64,000 bases of DNA from Candidozyma auris (GCF_003013715.1 NC_072812.1:2542001-2606000); one strand, 5' to 3'. Shown: positions 33,891 through 45,875, counted from the first letter of the stretch. The notes: generated from the letters alone by a model not told the origin. Numbers and translations are program-made.

Positions 33891-33919
33891 TTTTTTTTTT
33901 TCTTTTTTTTTTTTTTTTT
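33891..33919. repeat. Poly-T tract with single C interruption
   Basis: Eleven T, one C, seventeen T. Homopolymer in the ferric-reductase upstream region and a likely site of length variation or sequencing error. Confidence 0.95.
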
Positions 33920-34171
33920 CTCAACTCCATCAACATGAAAATGTCTAAATTGGTAGAGTAAAAAGCCCCTGCCTCGCCCAGGCCTCTGCGACTCACCTAT
34001 TGGCTGCAATTTTTTTTTTCCAGCCGATGCAGCATCTATGCACAAAGATGGTGAGAGATAACCGGCTGCTTATTGGGCAAATGCCTTCAACGGACGCCAA
34101 CGCCTCATGTCAATCGGGCTTCGCCTCCAGCCAGAATCCGTTTTACGAGACGGATTCGGGTTTTGTGGAGA

Positions 34172-34179
34172 TTATAAAA
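34172..34179 (+). promoter_or_regulatory. TATA box of ferric reductase gene
   Basis: TTATAAAA, 42 bp before the ATG at 34221 but inside the longer reading frame that opens at 34107. Its position is one reason for preferring the downstream start. Confidence 0.5.
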
Positions 34180-34220
34180 GTCCCTTGATCCCTTCGTATC
34201 TTGTTATTTGTCTGACTCTT

Positions 34221-36443
34221 ATGCTCTTGCTTTACTTCTTCATTCTTCTTGGGGCATCGGCCAAGGTGAGCAATTTGGAGCTCTACGGCGAAGCAGGCAT
34301 TGCCTTCTTGTCTTGTGCTTACTTGAATTCTCAATATCTCTTCTGCCAGATCCCTTCAGACTACGCATGCTATTGCTCAAACGAGAATGCCCGGGCCTCA
34401 GTTGTCGGCTGCTTGGCCCAAAATGACACTCTACCTAGAGATCTTGCTAGCTACTATAGCAAATACTGTGAAAAATACTACGAAGTGAAGGTGAGCTATG
34501 AGCAGCTTGAGAGTTCCTTGGATTATTACCTAAGCAGCGCCACAGACCCAGCCTTGACCAATCCGAACTTTAACATGACCGCTGATAACATGACCACACC
34601 GCTCCTAGTCAACGAGACAGCCAAGCAGCTTTATCGTAAATCGTACGAGGTGTTTTTGGGAAATTACGATCACTCGATATACTACGGAATAGGTGCAGTG
34701 TCTTACTGGTTTTTAGTGTTCATTGTTGCAGCAGTTGCAAATTGGAGCGTGGTTTTGTTCCCAGGTTTAAGAGGCTACTTCGATGGCAAGTTTTCCAGAG
34801 CATGGAGAAAGCATATCACCATGCCTGCGTTGGTTACACGCAAGAGACTGACACAACAGGATTTCTTGGGTGGCTTCCTTAGCTTCCTTATACCATCAAG
34901 ACTTGAGTCAGTCCTTCTTTTTGTATTCTTTTGGTTGGTTTTTGCTCTCATGGTTGTTGAGATTCGCTATATCCCTCACGATCCACTTTTCAAAACCAAG
35001 AAGGAGGCCATCACTCGTTTCGTTGCCGACAGAACCGGTATTATTGCAACCATCATGGTTCCCTTGCTTGTTCTCTTTGGTGGAAGAAACAACTTCTTGC
35101 AATGGCTCACGCGCTGGGATTTTGCAACTTTTATAGTCTACCATCGCTGGATTGCCAGGCTTATGGTGGCCATGTCATTCACCCATGGCGTATGCTTTTC
35201 AGCGATCTACGTTTGGGATGGAATCTACGCTGAGGAAATGGCCGAGGAGTATGTCACTTGGGGCATCGTTGCAATCGCATGTGGTGGCATTATTTGTTTC
35301 CAGGGTCTTCTATTCCTTCGGAGAGCCTACTATGAAGTATTTTTGGTTTTACATATCATTCTTGCTGTTTTCTTTGTGGCAGGTCTTTGGAAGCACATTT
35401 CCGTGCTCTCATACCCGCAATTGGTATATCCAATCTTTGCAATTTGGGGGTTTGATCGTCTCGTCCGAGTTTTCAGGATCTTTATTTTTGGGTTCACTCT
35501 TGCAAAGGTTGAACTCATTTCGGAAGATGCTTTGAAGGTGACCGTATCGAAACCAAGACATTGGAAATCAATCCCAGGCGGCCATTCCTGGTTACATTTT
35601 GGCCTGAGCTGGTATTTCTGGCAATCACATCCATTCACTTTCGTCGAGGTACCTTCGGAGAGTGGAAGCGATATAATCTTTTACTGCAAAGTAAAGGGAG
35701 GAGTTACAAAGAGCCTCGGGAAGAAGTTGGCAAAAGTTCCCGGTAGGGCATTGTCTATGAGAGTTGCCGTGGAGGGTCCATACGGAGAGACTAGTCCGGT
35801 GCAGCGTCATTCCAGTGTCACATATATTGCTGGTGGCAATGGTATTCCAGGAATTTTCGCAGAAACGCTAGAATTGGCTCGCAATGCAGCTAAGAGACAA
35901 ACTCAAAATCAAAAGATCAAGTTGGTCTGGATAATACGAGAATTGAGATCCATTGCGTGGTTCCATGAAGAGTTGAAGCTTTTACAGCATTTACCAGTCG
36001 AGACTACTATTTATATTACCAGACCCGAAAGGCAAGATGCTTGTGAGGATTTGGCAGACGTGCTACAAAAGTACACCCAAATTGACCAGTCTTCCAAAGA
36101 TTCAAGTGACAAGAAGGACGAGAAAGAGCTGAAGTCTGAAGCTGATATCGAAAAGTCAGATTTGTTCGCTTGTCTACGCCAAAGTCTCTCACACATCAAA
36201 ATCCTTGAAGGCCGTCCAAGCATCTCGAAGGTTATCGAGGAAAGTATTGACGAAGCGACAGGCTCCACGGCGTTTGTCACTTGTGGCCATCCAGCCATGG
36301 TAGACGACGTGAGGTATTTAGCGTTGAAAGCGATCTACTCCACCGAGAAAGGGTCGACTTCTACGACCAGTTGCAGGTATGGGCATGAATGTAAAGTCTG
36401 CGATGCTTTTGTAGAGGCGAACGATAGGAACTTCGGGATTTGA
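34221..36443 (+). CDS. Ferric/cupric reductase transmembrane component (FRE family)
   Basis: Plasma-membrane metalloreductase that moves electrons from NADPH through FAD and two hemes to Fe(III) or Cu(II) outside the cell. From the ATG at 34221 it is 740 residues. It has a signal peptide (MLLLYFFILLGASA), a Cys-containing, N-glycosylatable extracellular segment, and about seven membrane helices. The bis-heme His pairs are in YHRWIARLMVAMSFTHG and LHIILAVFFVAGLWKH. The cytosolic part has the FAD motif HPFTF and the NADPH-binding GGNGIPG. The C-terminus has a Cys cluster (CRYGHECKVCDAF). The frame opens at 34107, but that extension would precede the signal peptide and contain the TATA box. Which FRE/CFL paralogue this is cannot be decided here. 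Confidence 0.92.
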   Translation: MLLLYFFILLGASAKVSNLELYGEAGIAFLSCAYLNSQYLFCQIPSDYACYCSNENARASVVGCLAQNDTLPRDLASYYSKYCEKYYEVKVSYEQLESSLDYYLSSATDPALTNPNFNMTADNMTTPLLVNETAKQLYRKSYEVFLGNYDHSIYYGIGAVSYWFLVFIVAAVANWSVVLFPGLRGYFDGKFSRAWRKHITMPALVTRKRLTQQDFLGGFLSFLIPSRLESVLLFVFFWLVFALMVVEIRYIPHDPLFKTKKEAITRFVADRTGIIATIMVPLLVLFGGRNNFLQWLTRWDFATFIVYHRWIARLMVAMSFTHGVCFSAIYVWDGIYAEEMAEEYVTWGIVAIACGGIICFQGLLFLRRAYYEVFLVLHIILAVFFVAGLWKHISVLSYPQLVYPIFAIWGFDRLVRVFRIFIFGFTLAKVELISEDALKVTVSKPRHWKSIPGGHSWLHFGLSWYFWQSHPFTFVEVPSESGSDIIFYCKVKGGVTKSLGKKLAKVPGRALSMRVAVEGPYGETSPVQRHSSVTYIAGGNGIPGIFAETLELARNAAKRQTQNQKIKLVWIIRELRSIAWFHEELKLLQHLPVETTIYITRPERQDACEDLADVLQKYTQIDQSSKDSSDKKDEKELKSEADIEKSDLFACLRQSLSHIKILEGRPSISKVIEESIDEATGSTAFVTCGHPAMVDDVRYLALKAIYSTEKGSTSTTSCRYGHECKVCDAFVEANDRNFGI

Positions 36444-37867
36444 AGCTTAGGTCCGAGATAGTACTTGAGTGGCGGCGTAGTCAAGTGTAGAAGCTTCGCT
36501 GTGGCATATTCCACATCTGGATCTAGGTGTCAGTGGCCAGATCCCGAATCTGTCCACCATTTTAAGGTTTAAATGAGGAGTGGTGCTGAAACTGGTGTGG
36601 CGTATCCCCTAGACCCGTTAGCCACTGAGAAAAAAGTAAGCACCGCCGTGGCATAGGAAAGAGTTGCCAAGCCAATTGGAAGTAAAAAGGGAAATGAAAA
36701 GAAAAGAGAAAAAGTAAAGACGGTCATTTTGCTCCTGATGTTGCATCCAGCGGAACCCTCGATGTCAACCGTGGATGTCCAACCTCGGCGATTGGAAATA
36801 GGTAGATAGCAGTAATCAACACGCCCGGTGGGGAGATGTCTTGCTCCGTAAAAGCGAAGTAACCTTGATCTGTCCAAAAGCGGCGGCTCAAAGAGACGCT
36901 GTCATGGCTGACATTTGGTGATGTCTGCCGCACTAATGGTTGCAAAATGGCTCCATATTAGGCAAGAGCCGAGGATGTGCCCCCGTAAATGTCTAGCCCA
37001 AACGGCTTCCCGGGGACCCTACATACCTTATGCGCCGCTTGAAAGGCAGCGCTAAAAATTCTTCATCCCTCCCTGGCATATACGGTCTTTGGTGGTGCAA
37101 GGAAACAACGGAGAGGGCACAGGTGACTGACTATATGGATAGAGTGTAGGCGAGTAGAAGAAGCACAGAAGAAAGAAAAGAATAACGAAAACCACAAACT
37201 AGAGTCAGTGTCATATCACCAAATTTCACGTCAAACCCTGTTGGACCGTTCCCTTTCATCGTTAATCTGAGACATCTCTTGGCTCCTTCACTGTGGATGC
37301 TTGTGTTTCCTGCGTCTGAGGGTGTTTCACTTCGTTTTTTCGCTCCTTTGCTTGATAAATCGTATGATCCAGTGGAGTGATGCAGTCGCATCGGTTAAAC
37401 TGGCAGTCTCCCAGCCCAAAGGGGAACCAGGCTCGAGATGAATTTTAGATTTGGCAGGAAAGTCAACCTTGGTTGCTTAAGCCTAGAAAGTGAAGGATTT
37501 CAGGAAACGAAATTCTAAAAGAAAAAAGAAATGGGATATTTCTGTAGAGAAAAATGCGTAGCCTCTTGCAGGTTCGCTCTCTCACTGCGCAGTGAGAGCC
37601 TTGCCAATATGCTACCTCGAGAACCTCTTGTTTACATGACCACCAGGTGTCTTTCGGCAAACTCCGCGTGTATTCGGAAAAAGCAGGACAAGTCACTTGC
37701 GCTGAATCTATATCCCATATAGTCATTATTTTTTACCATTATTTTCTTCCGACCGCTGCTCTGCTTAAGGATCTCCTGCCTCCTGCAGTACACACACTGA
37801 CACTGCTACCACATTTCTTCGAAAAAGTAACCTCCCGGAGTAAAGACAGCACCCCACCACCTTCTTC
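36444..37867. other. 1.4-kb spacer upstream of the bHLH gene
   Basis: No gene is seen. It contains TGGTTGCAAAATGG at 36937, a variant of the recurring promoter motif. Short ORFs overlap in several frames without coding character. Probably the promoter and leader of the bHLH gene. Confidence 0.5.
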
Positions 37868-38938
37868 ATGTATTCTCCAGACGATCATCGCAAGTCCGCA
37901 AGGCTATATAATCCTCAGCTACCGTCACTTTTCCATGGGCCCGCTGAACCTCCTCCACAGCAAGACCTTGATCCTTCCAACCTCACCGACCAACCAGAGT
38001 CTTTCAGTCCTATCTTCGAAGAAGGAGAGAATAATAGCAACACCGATTCTACTGATCCCACTTATCCCGCCAACAATACCAATATGGACTTCTCGTACCC
38101 ACGCATGCAAAACACCCCTATCTTGGACGACCATCCGGGACTAGATTTCGACAGAGACAGAATGGCGCCTTACGAGCCATTTGCTGTGAGTCCTGCTCTC
38201 GCCAACGACTTTGGGGCTTTGAATCCAATCAACTATGGCAACATGGGCCAGCATAACACCAACACAAACTCGGCGGGCTCGCTGGGGCTGAACCTGGGGA
38301 ATCTTTCCTCCTCCCAAGGTCTAGCCTTGAATCACCGCTCCTCCCAGCAAAAACAGCCGCAGTCACTCAACGGGTCCATGGGACGTACGTTGAATGCGAT
38401 GCCTTCCTACGGAAGCTCTCAGTACATCTCAGGCAACTATACGGGTATCAAGAAGTGGAACGATGAGGACTCACAAAGCTCTCTTGGGAACTCGTACCAG
38501 GAGAGCACAGCAACGACCCCTAGCCATATAGCCAACAAACCGCAGCCGGTCAGAGCGAAGTCAGCTCATAATTTGATTGAGCAGCGGTACAGAAACAAGA
38601 TCAACGATCGCTTCACGGCGCTCCAGATGCTGGTCCCCACGCTTCGTGTGATTGCAAAGAAAGCGCATAAGCACCGTTCAGGCTCGGTAGGTTCCCGTGA
38701 AGAAGACGAGGAGGACGAGGAAGATATGAGTTCTCCGCCTTTCGACCATGACGAGGACCTCGAAGGGTTGGAACCAGCAAGAAAGCTCAACAAGGGCACA
38801 ATATTGGCCAAATCAATCGAGTACATCAAGTTCCTCGAGCGCAAAAACGAAAGAATAAAGATGGAACACCGCGAGCTTGTGGAAAGAGCGAGGATGATGG
38901 GCATTCAGCTTGATGAGAGCTTGTTAGACGGGCGCTAA
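37868..38938 (+). CDS. SREBP-type bHLH transcription factor
   Basis: Sequence-specific regulator of 356 residues. Residues 1-225 are disordered and rich in Asn/Ser/Gln/Pro. The basic region and helix 1 span about 229-260 (RAKSAHNLIEQRYRNKINDR), with Tyr241 in the position that distinguishes SREBP-class bHLH proteins from the usual Arg. The loop is long (about 45 residues) and very acidic (EEDEEDEED). Helix 2 with a leucine-zipper-like extension covers about 305-345 (LNKGTILAKSIEYIKFLERK). There are no transmembrane segments, so it is not a membrane-tethered SREBP. Relatives in the clade are TYE7 (glycolysis), HMS1 and CPH2; length is nearest to TYE7, but I cannot choose. It lies immediately upstream of ERG11 on the same strand. 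Confidence 0.88.
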   Translation: MYSPDDHRKSARLYNPQLPSLFHGPAEPPPQQDLDPSNLTDQPESFSPIFEEGENNSNTDSTDPTYPANNTNMDFSYPRMQNTPILDDHPGLDFDRDRMAPYEPFAVSPALANDFGALNPINYGNMGQHNTNTNSAGSLGLNLGNLSSSQGLALNHRSSQQKQPQSLNGSMGRTLNAMPSYGSSQYISGNYTGIKKWNDEDSQSSLGNSYQESTATTPSHIANKPQPVRAKSAHNLIEQRYRNKINDRFTALQMLVPTLRVIAKKAHKHRSGSVGSREEDEEDEEDMSSPPFDHDEDLEGLEPARKLNKGTILAKSIEYIKFLERKNERIKMEHRELVERARMMGIQLDESLLDGR

Positions 38939-39544
38939 TCACTGGGGTGCCACACCAGGCTTGGCTGATCCCCGTACTTCTTTTCCGCATCTCATTAATA
39001 CCATCATATCAGCATTTCCCAGCAATCAGGGTTCAGTTTTCATTCAATATTGCTTCGTTCAGTTCTTCTCTATTTGTCTATAACTTTTGTGCATACGGAT
39101 CCACAGCCAATGCCCTACATAATCTGGGTAATAGAAATACATATGGCGAGTAATTTCTTAAGCAAATTGACGTATTGGTGTGTATTAGATTATCACTTAG
39201 TGATCCTAGCCAATTGCAAACACGTCATTCCCCTTTCTTCATCGTCTCCTGACTCGCCTATCGCAGCGCTCGGTTATCTGCTGACTCTAAACGATGCATG
39301 CTGGGTGAGGAGAAGCAAATACAGACAAATGGAGGGAAAAATTTCCACCAACAGAATGAACCTCGACATCCTTACACAAGCCTAGAAGCTACCCATTCAT
39401 CTTGTCATTTCAAGTCTTTTACTTGTAATGCCCTACTCTTGGACCAAAAACAGCCAGCTAACGCGCCAGTTTGCAGCCAAAAATGAACCCACTAAAAATG
39501 AGTCGTCGCGTAAATACAATGCCCTAAAAGAAACCCGTACACCA

Positions 39545-39551
39545 TCGTATA
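39545..39551 (+). promoter_or_regulatory. Sterol response element (Upc2-type TCGTATA)
   Basis: The heptamer TCGTATA matches the core bound by Upc2/Ecm22 zinc-cluster activators in S. cerevisiae and Candida ERG promoters. It lies 93 bp before the ERG11 ATG and 20 bp before the TATA element, a credible spacing. Confidence 0.65.
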
Positions 39552-39570
39552 GTGGTCCTCCTTAACTCCC

Positions 39571-39580
39571 ATTATATAAC
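39571..39580 (+). promoter_or_regulatory. TATA element of ERG11
   Basis: ATTATATAAC, about 65-70 bp upstream of the ERG11 start codon, with no competing TATA-like sequence nearer the gene. Confidence 0.6.
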
Positions 39581-39619
39581 CTCATCCATCGACTTGAGTT
39601 CAACATTTTCACTCGCTAA

Positions 39620-41218
<1,599 letters not shown>

Positions 41219-41368
41219 ATAGGTTTGGATTAGGCTGCAAAATGCCATAGAACACATCACCATATGCGTAGAGTGCACAATAATAGTGTAGGTGTGCATA
41301 CAGTGGTGACTCAGGCCAGTTTTTTATGTATACCGAATTCTTCACCAAACCAGCTCCAGCCTAAATCC

Positions 41369-42424
41369 ATGTCCAAGTTCAGCTTGAAGGTTCCTGCGTC
41401 CAGTGCCAACATTGGGCCCGGTTTTGATGTCTTGGGAATTGGACTAAACCTTTTTTTAGAGATCCAGGTCTCCACAGATCCCTCTGTGGACACATCGGAC
41501 GATCAGCATTTTGTCAAATTGAGTTACGAAGGTGATGGAGCAGAACATGTGCCACTTCGAAGTGAAAAGAACTTGATTACGCAGACTGCTTTATATGTCA
41601 TGCGCTGTAATGGGATCAAGCACTTCCCAAAGGGAACCCATATTCATGTCATTAACCCAATTCCGCTTGGAAGAGGACTAGGTTCTTCTGGCGCAGCTAT
41701 CGTGGGAGGAGTGATGTTGGGCAACGAAATTGGACAGCTTCAACTCTCAAAGGAAAGAATGCTTGACTATTGCTTGCTAATAGAAAGACACCCAGACAAC
41801 ATCGCGGCAGCTATGCTTGGAGGATTTGTGGGATCATACTTGAATCAGCTCTCTGATGAAGAAACATTGGCCAAGAACGTTCCCATGGAGCACATTTTGC
41901 CTAGCGTCGACACCCCCGTGGAGCTCCACGAGACGAGAGCTCCGCCACAGAACATCGGCCAATACGTCAAATACAACTGGAACAAGCAGATTAGGTGCGT
42001 TACCGTTATCCCCATGTTTGAGGTTAAAACCGACGATGCACGTGCGGTTCTTCCATCTCTGTACACCAAGGAAGACATTGTGTTCAACTTGCAAAGACTT
42101 GCAGTCTTGACTACCGCATTGACTCTCCCACAACCGGACCACAAGCTCATCTACGAGGCCATGAGAGACAAGATTCACCAGCCATACCGTGCGCAGCTCA
42201 TTCCGGGGCTTGACAGGGTATTGAAAGAACTTACACCAGAACTGAGCCCTGGCCTTTGCGGCATTTGTCTTTCTGGCGCTGGCCCAACTATCTTGTGCTT
42301 GGCGACTGACAATTATGAGACTATTGCCGACAGGGTGATTGGCATCTTCAAGGAGAACGGCGTGGAGTGCAAGTGGGAATTACTTGATATAGCATATGAT
42401 GGGGCCGTTGTCGAGCGGACATAG
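41369..42424 (+). CDS. THR1: Homoserine kinase
   Basis: GHMP-family kinase phosphorylating L-homoserine to O-phosphohomoserine, the step before threonine synthase in threonine biosynthesis. It is 351 residues, typical for the family. N-terminal signature VPASSANIGPGFDVLG; ATP-binding motif PIPLGRGLGSSGAA at residues 98-110; C-terminal GHMP motif GICLSGAGPTILCL. An upstream ATG at 41264 would add 35 residues without family similarity, so I use 41369. The spacer to ERG11 is only 150 bp and contains an AGGCTGCAAAAT motif. The ERG11-THR1 neighbourhood appears conserved in related Candida species, from memory. Confidence 0.96.
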   Translation: MSKFSLKVPASSANIGPGFDVLGIGLNLFLEIQVSTDPSVDTSDDQHFVKLSYEGDGAEHVPLRSEKNLITQTALYVMRCNGIKHFPKGTHIHVINPIPLGRGLGSSGAAIVGGVMLGNEIGQLQLSKERMLDYCLLIERHPDNIAAAMLGGFVGSYLNQLSDEETLAKNVPMEHILPSVDTPVELHETRAPPQNIGQYVKYNWNKQIRCVTVIPMFEVKTDDARAVLPSLYTKEDIVFNLQRLAVLTTALTLPQPDHKLIYEAMRDKIHQPYRAQLIPGLDRVLKELTPELSPGLCGICLSGAGPTILCLATDNYETIADRVIGIFKENGVECKWELLDIAYDGAVVERT

Positions 42425-42735
42425 ATTATTTTTAGAGGGTAGTAGACGAAGACAACGCTAAATCCATTGAATTCGTTGTAGGACCATTGGCTGCGAAAAT
42501 GACCAACAGTGTGCGATTTAAAGGCTATGACAACTTGCTCAAGTAGATATGTATCACAACAGTCTCTTGATAGGAATGGGCATGATTCCAAAAAAATCCT
42601 GAATATTCACATATTCTCTGTATCCCCTGGATCAGCGTGATTATGCTTTCCGTTTGTCCTGTAGAGTGCGCACGACCATGTAACCAATTATGCAATAGTA
42701 TACTTCGAAGGATACCAGCAATCACAGATACCACC
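42425..42735. other. SAM50 upstream region
   Basis: A 311-bp spacer with TGGCTGCGAAAAT at 42488-42500, about 240 bp before the SAM50 start. No gene. Confidence 0.5.
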
Positions 42736-44163
42736 ATGATAACGTCCCCGTCACAAGAATTGCTGACTCAAATAATTAAGCAGGATGCTTTGGAGAATAG
42801 ATCGTCTCGCCCCGTGTATTTGAGCTCGGTCGAGGTTCAAGGTGGTGAATACCTTCTGAGACAATTTTTCACAAAACTATTGCATTCCTTGGTTGAACGT
42901 AGTGACTACACCTTGGGTCAATTGTTGCATACTGTGGACGAGAGTCAGAATAACTTGCTTAAAACGAACATATTTAAGTCTGTTAAGTCTTCTTTGCATG
43001 TTGATTATTTGCACCCAGTTCCTGAGCCATCAAAGAATTACAACAGAGAAAAGCTGATTCCTACAAAAGTTGTGTTTGATTTAGAGGGAACGCCTTCAGT
43101 TGGTGGTGATGCTGCGTTGGGTTTCAACACAGAGGATAACCTCGAGGTCAAGTTGGGGTATCTGAACAACAACTTCAACCACAATGCTGAACTTATCAAT
43201 GTGGGCGTCAACTACAGACCTTACAAGCCTAACGAGCACCTTCTCTCATCCATGAAATTTGTGTCCAATCTACGTGACCCCAGCTACAGGTTTGTGTTTG
43301 ACTTGTACCACTCTCAAAGTAACAATAGAGCATGGCAATTGAACTCTGTCAAGACTACAGGAGGAACCATTGGTGTGTCCTACACGAGTCAAACGAACTT
43401 GCTCTCTGCTTTCACAGGGTTATCTTTGAACAAAAGAACCGCGTATGACATTGACGATGGTGCTGTTGACTCTGTCAAGCAATTTGCTGGTAACTTTCTT
43501 AAACTGTCCGTTGTCAGTCATTTGGCATACAATAACGTCTCCTACTACGATTCTAACAGAAAGGTTTTCCCCAAGAACGGATTTTCTGCAGTTGCACGGA
43601 ACGAGATCAGCTCAGACCAGGAGCAAGAGGAGCTCGCTGAGGGGCTGTCATTTTTCATCAAGCTGATATTATCGCTTAATTTGTATAAGTCGTTCTTCAA
43701 CAACGCAATCACCGCTCATATTTTCAACGAGGCAGGTAACATATACATTCCTAGATCGAACGGCTCCAAACTGCTTCACATATCCGACAGATTTTACTTG
43801 GGTGGCTACAATTCCTTCAGAGGATTCGCACGTAACAGTGTGAACACTGAAGGTGGTCTTCAATTCTATAAGACAGGTCTCACTCTTTACAGCAAGCTAC
43901 CCCAACTCTTGAGGCGTAAGAGGACCGAAGGTGACCCACTTCGTCTCTATGCTACAGGACTCGTGGGAAACGTTGGCGAGGACGTGTTGGCCACGAGCTC
44001 AGGCGCTGCATTGAGTGGAGGAGCTGGTCTCAGGTACTTCAACGAATGGGTCAACTTTGATGTTGGGTACTTTGTCTCTCAGAGATACCGATCCTCCGAC
44101 GCTGTGGGTGTAAGAGATGGGTTTCAGTTGGAAGTTTCCATTGGTGGCACAAACAGAACTTAA
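42736..44163 (+). CDS. SAM50: Mitochondrial sorting and assembly machinery core subunit
   Basis: Omp85-family beta-barrel of the mitochondrial outer membrane, core of the SAM/TOB complex that inserts beta-barrel proteins such as Tom40 and porin. It is 475 residues from the ATG at 42736. The N-terminal single POTRA-like domain (VYLSSVEVQGGEYLLRQFF...) is followed by a 16-strand barrel with alternating patterns. The Omp85 signature of loop 6 is present as YNSFRGFA, equivalent to the (V/I)RG(F/Y) motif. The C-terminal strand (DGFQLEVSIGGT) is typical. Upstream open sequence begins with GTG and lacks similarity. Confidence 0.95.
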   Translation: MITSPSQELLTQIIKQDALENRSSRPVYLSSVEVQGGEYLLRQFFTKLLHSLVERSDYTLGQLLHTVDESQNNLLKTNIFKSVKSSLHVDYLHPVPEPSKNYNREKLIPTKVVFDLEGTPSVGGDAALGFNTEDNLEVKLGYLNNNFNHNAELINVGVNYRPYKPNEHLLSSMKFVSNLRDPSYRFVFDLYHSQSNNRAWQLNSVKTTGGTIGVSYTSQTNLLSAFTGLSLNKRTAYDIDDGAVDSVKQFAGNFLKLSVVSHLAYNNVSYYDSNRKVFPKNGFSAVARNEISSDQEQEELAEGLSFFIKLILSLNLYKSFFNNAITAHIFNEAGNIYIPRSNGSKLLHISDRFYLGGYNSFRGFARNSVNTEGGLQFYKTGLTLYSKLPQLLRRKRTEGDPLRLYATGLVGNVGEDVLATSSGAALSGGAGLRYFNEWVNFDVGYFVSQRYRSSDAVGVRDGFQLEVSIGGTNRT

Positions 44164-44307
44164 TTGAGGAAATAATGAAGATCTCTAATCCGAATTGCTG
44201 TGTCGCTCTAGAGTACAAGCAGTGATTTGCACCCGCGCTGCTTCCCCTGTGTAGTGGTGATACTTTTGGAAACTTACAAGTGCGCTACCATTAGCACTTC
44301 TTCTGGC

Positions 44308-45762
44308 ATGATCAAACAGAATGAGATCATCTCAAAAGTTCTCCTATCTATAGAGCAATACAAAGGCAGTATAGATGCGTTCCGCTCCTCAGTGCTCCGC
44401 AATGAGTACACTCCAGCGAAGAAGTACTACTCTAGACTCTTACTATGGAAAGCCTGCGTTATCACTGAAACGCTCACTATCAGAGATTGGGAACAAAAAT
44501 TGGCCCTGTCTCGTGTTGTTTACCATAAGCTTCGCCAAGAGCAAGAAATGAGCGTCCAGTGGCATTTGCTAGACGAAGATAATGAGTTCTATCTACCGCA
44601 GACACGAAGCTCTAAGGGACCTCGTCAAACAAACCCAACGTTAGTGCATCTTCATAGAATAGAGAACGTCGCAGACGATCCGTTGAGTCAGGATGCTCAT
44701 TCGAGTCTGCGACTGTCAACAACAGAATTGGACTTGGATCTCTTGATGACGTTGATCATGGACGTTCAGCGACTCTTCCCGGGTGAGAAGCTCTTCCACG
44801 ATAATAGTGCGAAAGCGCTAGATCGAAAGAGACAAATGGTTTCAATCCTTTACGTGTGGGCGAAATGTAATCCTACAATCGGATATAAGCAGGGCATGCA
44901 CGAAATCTTAGGACTCATGTTTCTCAATATGAGGAAGGAACTGGTGCTGCTTCCGCAAACAAATACTGTTTCGGCAGATGACCGTCAGATTCTTCTGCTA
45001 TATGACGAGAAATACCTCGAGCATGATTTGTTCACCATATTTAATAGATTTTTTGTCACCAGCGGTGTTGTTCTGCAATTTTTTGCCAGTGAAGCCGACC
45101 TTATGGCGTCCATTAACGTCTTCAACATTTACCTAATGAAAGTTGATCAACTAATCCACTATAATTTGGTCACAAAGCTACGTTTAGAGTCGCAACTATG
45201 GGTCATTCGCTATTTTAGGCTAATGCTCTTGCGGGAGTTGGGGAACGATCTAGAACTTCCGTCTTTACTCTGGGACAAGTTAGCTGCGATGGATGCTCAC
45301 ACTGGGCTGGATCTTGTACCGGATACAATTGCATTTTTGGTTGTGGTTCTCTTGGTGCACATCAAATCCGAGTTAATTGTATGTGATTTTTCGGAGGCCT
45401 TGTCGTTGCTTCTTCACTACCCAATTGCTGCGAAATTGAAGCAGAACCCGCAGTTTGTAGATCTGATCTTCCAGGATGCCCTCAAACTCGCCGAGCACAA
45501 GAAGGATGACATGAAGTTATACGAATATGGCCGGAAAATGAACAAAAAATACAATAGCAAGCTTAGGATCAACTTGGGCTACACGCTGCCAGCTAATGGA
45601 ATCGCAAGTCCTACCACGCTCAGCAGATCAAACTCGCCATCTCCAGCACCTGCAGCTTCCAAACCACCACCTGATTCGAAGGCAGAGAAAATGGCCTTTG
45701 AAAAATACAGACTTGAAATGAGACTCAAGAAAAGAGCTCAAGAAATGATGAGTAAACAGTAA
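44308..45762 (+). CDS. TBC-domain Rab GTPase-activating protein (GYP6-like)
   Basis: GAP for a Rab/Ypt GTPase acting in Golgi-endosome traffic. From the ATG at 44308 it is 484 residues. The dual-finger catalytic residues are visible: Arg155 in LIMDVQRLFPG (IxxDxxR finger) and Gln195 in GYKQGMHEILG (YxQ finger). Further TBC helices continue to about residue 390, followed by a Ser/Pro-rich stretch and a basic C-terminal helix. The YKQGMHE form resembles the Gyp6/TBC1D5 branch, whose yeast member acts on Ypt6; the substrate is inferred. The frame is open upstream only from a TTG. Confidence 0.88.
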   Translation: MIKQNEIISKVLLSIEQYKGSIDAFRSSVLRNEYTPAKKYYSRLLLWKACVITETLTIRDWEQKLALSRVVYHKLRQEQEMSVQWHLLDEDNEFYLPQTRSSKGPRQTNPTLVHLHRIENVADDPLSQDAHSSLRLSTTELDLDLLMTLIMDVQRLFPGEKLFHDNSAKALDRKRQMVSILYVWAKCNPTIGYKQGMHEILGLMFLNMRKELVLLPQTNTVSADDRQILLLYDEKYLEHDLFTIFNRFFVTSGVVLQFFASEADLMASINVFNIYLMKVDQLIHYNLVTKLRLESQLWVIRYFRLMLLRELGNDLELPSLLWDKLAAMDAHTGLDLVPDTIAFLVVVLLVHIKSELIVCDFSEALSLLLHYPIAAKLKQNPQFVDLIFQDALKLAEHKKDDMKLYEYGRKMNKKYNSKLRINLGYTLPANGIASPTTLSRSNSPSPAPAASKPPPDSKAEKMAFEKYRLEMRLKKRAQEMMSKQ

Positions 45763-45875
45763 GAGACGACGGTGTGTCCAGTGTTGGTGTACAGGTGTCG
45801 TGTGTCCTAAACTGTTCGTGAGTTTCTCGCGTTCTCAATGATATCCAAAGAGCTAACACAACTCATTCCATAAAC

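Larger units (their letters stand above)
32106..34220. other. 2.1-kb spacer: RMT2 upstream / ferric reductase upstream
   Basis: Long region between divergent starts. It holds an interrupted poly-T tract (33891-33919), a TGGCTGCAAT motif at 34001-34010, an AGATAA GATA-type core near 34055 and a TATA box at 34172. Short ORFs of 66-99 codons show no coding character. A promoter this long fits an environmentally regulated reductase gene. Confidence 0.5.

Noticed and set aside
34107..34220. 38-codon N-terminal extension of the ferric reductase
   Set aside because: Contains the TATA box and would bury the signal peptide.
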